DNA from: Lysobacterales bacterium UBA2790
GTDB taxonomy: Bacteria; Pseudomonadota; Gammaproteobacteria; Xanthomonadales; Xanthomonadaceae
DNA: 11,643 bases
Direction: 5' to 3'
Assembly (NCBI GenBank): GCA_002352135.1
Contig: DEHW01000189.1
Span: forward strand, 11,603 to 23,245
Both the position numbers and the translations under genes were made by a program. Positions within the stretch are counted from its first letter, which is position 1, and the number at the start of each line of letters is the position of its first letter. The notes under the pieces were generated by a model. The model was not told the origin of the DNA and made no database searches. It was given only the letters and a program-made list of their open reading frames with translations. This document shows, piece after piece, positions 6,721-11,643 of the stretch.

Positions 6721-6768
6721 ATGTCGTACACGCCTATGACCACCCTTGAACAACGATCCAGATCATGA
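6721..6768 (+). other. Possible short leader ORF overlapping the thioredoxin-like gene start (ATGA)
   Basis: ATG codons at 6721 and 6736 are in one frame and read 15 or 10 codons to a TGA at 6766-6768. That stop overlaps the ATG of the thioredoxin-TPR gene in the arrangement ATGA. Such overlap can couple translation. There is no convincing Shine-Dalgarno before either ATG and the peptide is unrecognised, so it may be chance. Confidence 0.25.
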
Positions 6769-7622
6769 CCGACAGCCCCAACTCCTTCGACGCAACCACC
6801 GAACTTTTTGAATCGCAGGTCATCGCCAAATCCACCGAAACCCCGGTACTGGTCGACTTCTGGGCGACCTGGTGTGGTCCCTGCAAACAGATCAAACCGC
6901 TGCTTGAGAAGCTCGCAACCGAGTACAACGGCGCCTTCCTGCTCGCCAAAGTGGACGTCGACAAGGAGCAACAGTTGGCCGCGGCCGTCGGTATTCGTTC
7001 GGTTCCGACCATCATGCTTTTGAAGAATGGTCAGATCGTCGATGGCTTTCCCGGCGCGATGCCCGAAGCGCAACTCAGGCAGTTTCTCAGCAAGCACGGT
7101 ATCGAGCCCATGACACAGGGCGCCGCGTCCGAAGCGGCGGCGTCCGAACCCGAGTCCGTTGACATGCGCGTGACGCGCTTGCGCGCCGAACTCCAAGCGC
7201 AACCCAACCGTGCCGAGCTTCAACTGGAATTGGCCTCTGCGCTACTCAGCGCCGGTCAGCGCACCGAAGTCGAGGCGCTGCTGGAAGGCTTGCCCGCCAA
7301 CCTGCATGAGGACAGTCGTGCCAAACGCCTACATGCTCAATTGGACTTCGCTGCGGCACTCGCCGACGCGCCACCCGTTGACGCTCTGGAAGCCTCCCTG
7401 AATGGACCGGACGCCGCACGCGCCCTGCACCTGCTCGGCGTGCACCACATCGTCTCAGGCGACAGAGAACAAGGATTGACCTACTTTCTGCAGTTGTTGC
7501 GTGAGCATCGACAGTATGGCGATGACCTTGCCAAGCGCAGCCTGATTGAAGCCTTCACCCTCATTGATGACGAGGATCTGGTGGGCAAGTACCGTCGGAA
7601 AATGGCATCGCTGTTGTTCTGA
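6765..7622 (+). CDS. cnoX: Thioredoxin domain-TPR protein, CnoX/YbbN-like chaperedoxin
   Basis: This 285-residue cytoplasmic protein has an N-terminal thioredoxin fold (about 10-110) and a C-terminal TPR-like helical region (about 140-285). That is the layout of CnoX (YbbN), which protects proteins from oxidative damage and hands them to GroEL or DnaK. The active site is WCGPC with Cys37 and Cys40, and the cis-proline is Pro81 in SVPTIMLL. The full C-x-x-C pair differs from E. coli YbbN, which lacks the first cysteine, so this protein should have genuine redox activity. The helical part ends in YRRKMASLLF, a typical family ending. An Ala/Glu-rich linker at about 116-130 joins the two halves. 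The ATG at 6765 is the natural start from the domain boundary, though its ribosome binding site is weak and it overlaps a possible short leader ORF. A generic TPR-thioredoxin is the alternative. Confidence 0.88.
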   Translation: MTDSPNSFDATTELFESQVIAKSTETPVLVDFWATWCGPCKQIKPLLEKLATEYNGAFLLAKVDVDKEQQLAAAVGIRSVPTIMLLKNGQIVDGFPGAMPEAQLRQFLSKHGIEPMTQGAASEAAASEPESVDMRVTRLRAELQAQPNRAELQLELASALLSAGQRTEVEALLEGLPANLHEDSRAKRLHAQLDFAAALADAPPVDALEASLNGPDAARALHLLGVHHIVSGDREQGLTYFLQLLREHRQYGDDLAKRSLIEAFTLIDDEDLVGKYRRKMASLLF

Positions 7623-7704
7623 GCCGGTGGGCAGATTGTCCAGCGAAGGCTTCGCGTCCCGTCGGCATGGCGATATCGCATCGCTGCACTGTACGGCGAC
7701 TATC

Positions 7705-7710
7705 TATAAT
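7705..7710 (+). promoter_or_regulatory. Probable tesB promoter -10 (TATAAT)
   Basis: A perfect TATAAT lies 28 bp before the GTG start at 7739, in the 116-bp gap after the thioredoxin-TPR gene. The region 16-18 bp upstream of it has no good -35, and there is no extended -10 TG. Transcription would start near 7717, giving a leader of about 22 bases. Confidence 0.45.
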
Positions 7711-7738
7711 TCCCGCCCCTCATCTGCAGAGTCTCGCC

Positions 7739-8617
7739 GTGCACCCACTTGTTTCTGAACTGGTCGATCTGCTCAGCCTTGAGCGCATCGAAGACAACCT
7801 GTTCCGTGGCCAAAGCCGCGACATTGGCACCCGCCGCGTGTTTGGTGGACAAGTTCTCGGGCAAGCAGCCTCCGCGGCTCAGCAGACCGTTACCACTGAC
7901 CGGGTGTTTCACTCGCTGCATGCGTACTTCCTGCGCGCGGGAGACGTCGATCACCCCATCGTCTATCAAGTAGAAAACTCGCGCGACGGCGGCAGTTTCT
8001 CGGTGCGTCGTGTGACCGCCATCCAGCATGGACAGCAGATTTTCGTGGCGTCCGCCAGCTTTCAACGCCATGAAGAAGGCCTGACGCATCAAATGTCTGG
8101 CCCCGATGTGCCACAACCCGAAGACATCGCACCACCAACACCACTATCAGCTGAAGCCTTGGCCGCGTTGCCTGCCAAGACACAGCGCTGGCTTAATCGC
8201 AGCGGCCCCTTCGAGTTCCGCCCGGTGTATCCGCGTGATGAGCTGAAGCCCGCCAAGAGGCCACCCTACAACCAGGTATGGGTGCGTCTCGTCGACCGGA
8301 TTGGCGATGACGCCAATCTCCATCGTGCGCTGTTGACCTACGTGTCGGACTTCCATCTGATCGGCACGACCATCTTCCCGCACGGCCTGTCGTACCTCTC
8401 GCACGACCTGCAGATGGCCAGCCTCGATCATGCGATCTGGATTCACAGACCGTTCCGCGCGGACGACTGGTTGCTGTATGCCTGCGACAGCCCCAGTGCA
8501 AGCAATGGCCGAGGATTGGCTCGCGGCGGGTTCTACACACGTGACGGCGTTCTGGTTGCCTCGACAGCTCAGGAAGGGCTCATCCGCGTCGTATCCACGC
8601 AATCGGGTGCGGCGTGA
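7739..8617 (+). CDS. tesB: Acyl-CoA thioesterase II
   Basis: TesB hydrolyses medium- and long-chain acyl-CoA to free fatty acid and CoA in the cytosol. The protein is a double hot-dog of 292 residues, near the usual length. I use the GTG at 7739 instead of the upstream ATG at 7667, because the family begins at this point (HPLVSELVDLLSLERIEDNL) and a TATAAT lies between the two. With this start the catalytic Asp is Asp204 (TYVSDFHL) and the Gln is Gln278 (STAQEGLIR), the same numbers as in E. coli as I recall them. The third residue, Thr228 in E. coli, is Ser228 here (ASLDHAIW), a conservative change that keeps the hydroxyl. Other family blocks are RRVFGGQVLGQA, FHSLHAYFLRAGD and DGGSFSVRRV. 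The stop overlaps the start of the DUF2007-like gene (GTGA), so the two are translationally coupled. Confidence 0.95.
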   Translation: MHPLVSELVDLLSLERIEDNLFRGQSRDIGTRRVFGGQVLGQAASAAQQTVTTDRVFHSLHAYFLRAGDVDHPIVYQVENSRDGGSFSVRRVTAIQHGQQIFVASASFQRHEEGLTHQMSGPDVPQPEDIAPPTPLSAEALAALPAKTQRWLNRSGPFEFRPVYPRDELKPAKRPPYNQVWVRLVDRIGDDANLHRALLTYVSDFHLIGTTIFPHGLSYLSHDLQMASLDHAIWIHRPFRADDWLLYACDSPSASNGRGLARGGFYTRDGVLVASTAQEGLIRVVSTQSGAA

Positions 8618-9003
8618 GACAGGTTTTCACGTCTCGTCGCCTCGAGAACGTCGAGGCGGTATCAGCGCTGCTGCAGGACGCAGGCATTCAAACCTGGGTC
8701 AGTGAACGCCGATCCTACAAAGGCAATCGGCGCGGCAACTTCAGCTATAGCGACACGAGCCAGACTGCACAGCCAGCCGTCTGGATCGTCAACGCGTCGG
8801 ACATCACGCAAGCACGCGCACTGCTGGCGGAGAAAGGCTTGATTGAGGCCGGTCGCAGCGAAGAGATGGTCAGGCCTGGCTACACCCGCGTCGGCATGCC
8901 GACGACACCGAAGCGCAGCCAAATCGCTACACGTCTGCGCATTGCCCTGATTGTCATCGCGATGGCGTTGGCGCTCTGGCATGCCTACCGTCTGACCGGC
9001 TAG
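8614..9003 (+). CDS. DUF2007-like putative signal-transducing protein with C-terminal membrane anchor
   Basis: This 129-residue protein starts at a GTG whose last two bases open the TGA of tesB, a GTGA overlap indicating one operon with coupled translation. Residues 1-78 look like a DUF2007-type domain, a small ferredoxin-like fold annotated as 'putative signal transducing protein'. It shows the opening MRQVFTSRRLENVEAVSALL, the D-A-G-I-x-T-W-V strand, and the later AVWIVNASDITQARALL repeat of the fold. A basic, low-complexity linker (about 84-106) leads to one membrane helix (about 107-123) and a short basic tail. Xanthomonad homologues are often labelled 'pathogenicity-like protein', from memory. 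The role is unknown. The gene converges on the MarR gene, 26 bp away. Confidence 0.72.
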   Translation: MRQVFTSRRLENVEAVSALLQDAGIQTWVSERRSYKGNRRGNFSYSDTSQTAQPAVWIVNASDITQARALLAEKGLIEAGRSEEMVRPGYTRVGMPTTPKRSQIATRLRIALIVIAMALALWHAYRLTG

Positions 9004-9029
9004 GAACGGGTTCATCGGGCCAACACAGG

Positions 9030-9503
9030 CTAAGCCACCAGTTTCTCCAGCAACCTGAGCAAAGACTGTCGATCCCGCTGATTGAGTGCGCCGTAGGAGT
9101 GCTGGTCGCATTCGGCAGCCACCTCACATAGCGGACCGAGTGCCTTCAAGCCCTTTGCGGTGGGTACCAAGCTGTGGGCGCGCCGATCTCCGACCATAGG
9201 ACGTCGCTTCACGTGACCGCGCGCTTCCAACTCATCGACAAGCACCACAGCGCCCGAGCGAGCGATGCCCAAGGTGTTGGCCAACTCGACCAACTTCAAT
9301 CCCGGCTTCTCAGCGATGACCAACAGTGCCGTGAGCCGGGTGGGAGTTGAATCATGTTCGGCTAAGCGTTCTGCGAGAACATCAGTCGAGAGAAACGCGA
9401 CGCGACGCATGGAAAGGCCCAACATGTTGCTCAGTCTTGGCACCTCACCGGCACCCAATGCGTCGTTGACCGACTGCGTTGGAATTTGGCTTTTTCTGTT
9501 CAT
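9030..9503 (-). CDS. MarR-family transcriptional regulator
   Basis: This 157-residue dimeric winged-helix repressor or activator is of the MarR type. I use the ATG at 9503 with GGAAAG just upstream; the frame is open further up, but a predicted promoter overlaps that part. The core is the helix-turn-helix LKLVELANTLGIARSGAVVLVDELEARGHV (two halves, about 69-98) and the wing with the conserved basic-acid pattern VGDRRAHSLVPTAKG (about 104-118). Long helices at both ends (about 22-50 and 120-156) would form the dimer interface. No transporter or enzyme target is adjacent: the gene downstream converges, and upstream is a gap of about 700 bp. A near-perfect palindrome in its own promoter suggests autoregulation. 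The ligand is unknown. Confidence 0.9.
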   Translation of the reverse strand: MNRKSQIPTQSVNDALGAGEVPRLSNMLGLSMRRVAFLSTDVLAERLAEHDSTPTRLTALLVIAEKPGLKLVELANTLGIARSGAVVLVDELEARGHVKRRPMVGDRRAHSLVPTAKGLKALGPLCEVAAECDQHSYGALNQRDRQSLLRLLEKLVA

Positions 9504-9521
9504 GGAGCTTTCCGTGTAATG

Positions 9522-9551
9522 ACGATAGACATCAATTTCAAATTCGAGCAA
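9522..9551 (-). promoter_or_regulatory. Predicted marR-type promoter with internal palindromic operator
   Basis: On the minus strand TTGCTC (9546-9551) and TATCGT (9522-9527) are spaced by 18 bp, 18 bp ahead of the ATG at 9503. The spacer contains AATTTGAAATT (9534-9544), an 11-bp perfect odd-centred palindrome. An AT-rich palindrome between -35 and -10 is the usual place for a MarR autorepression site. The promoter match is only moderate. Confidence 0.38.
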
Positions 9552-10209
9552 CGGCAGCGCGTCGAATTCCCCTCCTGAGCAAACCTGCTCTGCGGGTACT
9601 ATTCCGACTCAGACGACCCAGCAGCGCATGACAAAGTGCGTTCCTCAACATCACGCTGGTCGCAAGTCCTGCACGTGCCCGGACGTACTCCCGACGACTC
9701 AATCACATGTGCGACTGGTTCGCGGGTACGGCATCCGTGCCTCGCACCAACAGAGAGGTCCTCAACACCCTGCTTCGCGTGATGCAGGATCCATTCCAAA
9801 CACCGCACGAAGTTGATCAGCTCAAACGTCATTTTCCGCGCGCTCAGAAAGTGCGCTTGCGAAATGTCAAGGCAATCACACTTTTCGCGAGTCGCCGGCC
9901 TTTTTGAAACAATTGTTTGGTGGCGTGAAAACCAGAATGCATTGCGCATTCTGGAAACAGAGTCCGACTGGCGGAAGATGACGGGTATTCGACGAACCCG
10001 CCCTCGCTTTTCCGGAGCCGCACCGCAGAGCTTGCGCGATAGTGACCCGCTGAACATCGACGCAAAGGCAAGCGCGACGCATGCGGCACCGCATCATGTG
10101 CCAACGCGTGCCGTCAACGCATGTCACATTCCGACCGTCAACCGTCTTTAGGGGTGCCAAAACGGTAACAATCCCCGACCACGCCGAACCCGAACAAGCC
10201 AGAGTCCGC
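9552..10209. other. Intergenic region of about 650 bp with no convincing intact gene
   Basis: I see no intact recognised gene here. The plus-strand frame from 9632 to 9907 is open and has fairly gene-like codon use in its middle part (ATG 9707, reading MCDWFAGTAS... to ...FASRRPF), but it lacks a start before 9707 and I do not recognise it. It could be the 3' remnant of a decayed gene. Other contents are the 12-bp palindrome AAACAATTGTTT (9907-9918), a 9-bp stem-loop (9932-9954), and a 6-bp inverted repeat with a two-base centre (10081-10094). The last part presumably holds the promoter of the sigma factor gene, but I cannot pick it out. Confidence 0.5.
9932..9954 (-). terminator. Perfect 9-bp stem-loop followed by TTTT on the minus strand
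   Basis: CCAGAATGC (9932-9940) and GCATTCTGG (9946-9954) pair perfectly around a five-base loop. Read on the minus strand it is followed by TTTT (9931-9928), as in a modest intrinsic terminator. No minus-strand gene lies directly upstream of it in that direction, so it may instead shield the marR region from antisense transcription or belong to a small RNA. Confidence 0.35.
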
Positions 10210-11421
10210 ATGCACACCGACGCCCTACTCCAACTGATCGACGAATATCTCCCCAAGGCGCAAGCGGGAGACCGCGCCGCGTTCGGACGCATCGTTGCGG
10301 CCTGCCAGAACTCGATAACCGCCATCGCCTTGGCCATCGTTCGCGATGTTCCCAGCAGCGAGGACATCGCCCAGGATGCCTTTGTCAACGCATGGAAAAA
10401 CCTGCCTACCCTTCGCAACAGCAGCAGCTTTCTGCCCTGGTTGCGGCAAATCACGCGCAACCTGTCGCGTGACCATCTGCGTCGACGCCGAAGTGAACGT
10501 CGTTACGACGGCGACATGGATGACATCCTCGCCGTGGTCGCCGATCCCGGTCCCGATCATCCCGAACGCATGTCGCGCCAGCACGAGGAATCCGTCGTCG
10601 CCGAATTGATCGACGAGCTCCCCGAAGAGACGCGAGAGATCCTTCTGATCTACTACCGGGAAGGGCAATCCTCGAAGCAGGTGGCCGCACTCTTGGGCAT
10701 GCAGGACGCTGCCGTGCGTAAGCGCCTTTCACGGGCGAGACAAAGTCTGCATCGCGAGCTGCTGGAGAGGATCGGTGACTTCGCCATGGCGTCCGCACCC
10801 ACAGCGATGTTCACGGCCGTCGTAGTCGGCGGACTCAGCATCAGTGGCACCGCCAGCGCAGCGACCCTGGTTGGCGGTGCCGTGGCGGGCAAGGCCGCTG
10901 GCAAGAGTTCCGCAGCCGTTGCGCTGGCGAGCAAGGGACTGGGGAAATGGATGGGTAGCGGTCTGACCCTCGGCAAGGGCGCGAGCCGCGTCCTGATCGG
11001 TGCGGCAGGCGGCGCAATGTTCGCCCTGCTTGCTGGCGTCGCCAGCGTTATTTTCGGCGTGCGGCGCTACTGGGTCAGCGCGATTGATGAGACCGAAAAA
11101 CGCGCTCTGACGCGATACGCGGCAGTCGGCATCGCCATCGTTCTCGCGTTCTCGCTTGGAATGCTGCTTGCGGCGCTACAACAGAACCCATGGCTTCCGA
11201 CCGCCGCATTCGTGGCGATGATGGCAGCGATTGGGGTGCTCAACCTGCTCTGGCTGCCACGCATACTGGCTCGCCGACATGCCATCGAACTCGCCCGCGA
11301 TCCCGTCCACGCCCGAAGCGAGCGTCGCAAGGAACGCCTCTACGCGATACTCGGCCTGTTCGCGGGCATGGCCTTGGGTTTCAGCGCGCTGCTGATCGAG
11401 TGGTTGATGGGTACGCACTGA
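10210..11421 (+). CDS. ECF-like sigma-70 family sigma factor fused to a multi-pass membrane domain
   Basis: This 403-residue protein has two parts. Residues 5-95 are sigma region 2, with the core-binding and -10 segment SSEDIAQDAFVNAWKNL, FLPWLRQITRNLSRDHLRRR. Residues 130-187 are region 4, with LPEETREILLIYY and the helix-turn-helix SSKQVAALLGMQDAAVRKRL that reads the -35. A typical ECF sigma would stop near residue 187. Here about 215 more residues follow: a weakly hydrophobic Ala/Gly segment (about 200-226), a Gly/Lys-rich linker, and four clear membrane helices (about 261-284, 303-324, 330-352, 376-400) with basic loops between. I infer a membrane-tethered sigma factor that may be released or switched by an envelope signal. 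No separate anti-sigma gene lies next to it. I use the ATG at 10210, since upstream codons to 10081 do not resemble the family; the ribosome binding site is weak. Confidence 0.87.
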   Translation: MHTDALLQLIDEYLPKAQAGDRAAFGRIVAACQNSITAIALAIVRDVPSSEDIAQDAFVNAWKNLPTLRNSSSFLPWLRQITRNLSRDHLRRRRSERRYDGDMDDILAVVADPGPDHPERMSRQHEESVVAELIDELPEETREILLIYYREGQSSKQVAALLGMQDAAVRKRLSRARQSLHRELLERIGDFAMASAPTAMFTAVVVGGLSISGTASAATLVGGAVAGKAAGKSSAAVALASKGLGKWMGSGLTLGKGASRVLIGAAGGAMFALLAGVASVIFGVRRYWVSAIDETEKRALTRYAAVGIAIVLAFSLGMLLAALQQNPWLPTAAFVAMMAAIGVLNLLWLPRILARRHAIELARDPVHARSERRKERLYAILGLFAGMALGFSALLIEWLMGTH

Positions 11422-11643
11422 TCGTCGCCGCAATAGACGCACCAAGCCAACTCATGCGACTGCGTCAGTGTTCTCACGCCGGCTTGCGAGAGCATCTTTG
11501 TCCGTGACCCATCGTCAACGACGCACGGATTGAACTCGTCGACGCAAGTCTGCGAAAGGCCGATGATTCAGCCCAACGGCCAGTACCATCGCCGATCCTT
11601 CGATTGACGGACGCCCCAGGAGCCTGTCGGACTTTGGAATAAT
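11422..11643. other. Trailing intergenic sequence, no gene seen
   Basis: The last 222 bp after the sigma factor gene contain no supported gene, no clear terminator with a T-tract and no tRNA. A gene or a mobile element boundary may begin just past the edge, but nothing in view establishes it. Confidence 0.5.

Noticed and set aside
6549..7223. Minus-strand open frame of 224 codons
   Set aside because: It is antisense to the end of the amidohydrolase and the thioredoxin domain, and its product is a shadow without recognisable domains.
7643..7655. Hairpin GCGAA-GGC-TTCGC as terminator after the thioredoxin-TPR gene
   Set aside because: Only five base pairs with a three-base loop and no T-tract.
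9599..10057. Minus-strand open frame of 152 codons in the marR-sigma gap
   Set aside because: Cys- and Arg-rich composition, no ribosome binding site or domain, and it crosses a stem-loop with a T4 tract.
10081..10094. ATGCGG-CA-CCGCAT inverted repeat as an operator
   Set aside because: A short 6-bp repeat in GC-rich sequence is expected by chance, and it is not placed on a promoter I can identify.
10081..10209. N-terminal extension of the sigma factor from ATG 10081
   Set aside because: The extra 43 residues are unlike sigma region 2 and would include the likely promoter region; family homology begins right after ATG 10210.

Overview
The window looks like ordinary chromosome from a gammaproteobacterium, most likely of the order Lysobacterales (Xanthomonadales). 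The reasons are the moderately high GC, the mix of gene families (short AlkA-type glycosylase, DUF2062, DUF2007-like 'pathogenicity-like' protein behind tesB, glycine-zipper envelope protein), and a secreted protein ending in an F-x-x-G-F-E tail of the kind I recall from Dokdonella/Lysobacter-type genomes. That placement is inference. I see no rRNA, tRNA, CRISPR, phage or complete insertion sequence.

Layout, left to right. (1) 2-1927, plus strand: the 3' part of a VanY-type D,D-carboxypeptidase, then a lysine-free secreted protein with DUF5666-like repeats. (2) 1988-3859, minus strand: a DUF2062 membrane protein and, upstream of it, an AlkA-family DNA glycosylase. A good intrinsic terminator separates these from a glycine-zipper envelope protein whose ribosome binding site lies inside a perfect 13-bp hairpin. 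(3) 4054-6665: glutaryl-CoA dehydrogenase (minus) diverges from an exported metal-dependent amidohydrolase (plus). (4) 6765-9003, plus strand: a CnoX/YbbN-like thioredoxin-TPR protein, then tesB (acyl-CoA thioesterase II), which overlaps a DUF2007-like membrane-anchored protein by a GTGA junction. (5) 9030-9503, minus strand: a MarR regulator with a palindrome between its predicted -35 and -10. (6) 9504-10209: a largely non-coding gap of about 700 bp with a stem-loop, a 12-bp palindrome and a possible gene remnant. (7) 10210-11421, plus strand: an ECF-like sigma factor fused to a multi-pass membrane domain. (8) 11422-11643: no gene seen.

Functional links are loose. GcdH (glutaryl-CoA breakdown) and TesB (acyl-CoA hydrolysis) both belong to acyl-CoA metabolism but are not in one operon. 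The envelope proteins (VanY-like, DUF5666-like, glycine zipper, amidohydrolase) are individually exported. I do not see one large undescribed system. The items most worth following are the sigma factor-membrane fusion with no separate anti-sigma gene beside it, the RBS-occluding hairpin of the glycine-zipper gene, and the lysine-free secreted protein with a putative C-terminal sorting tail.
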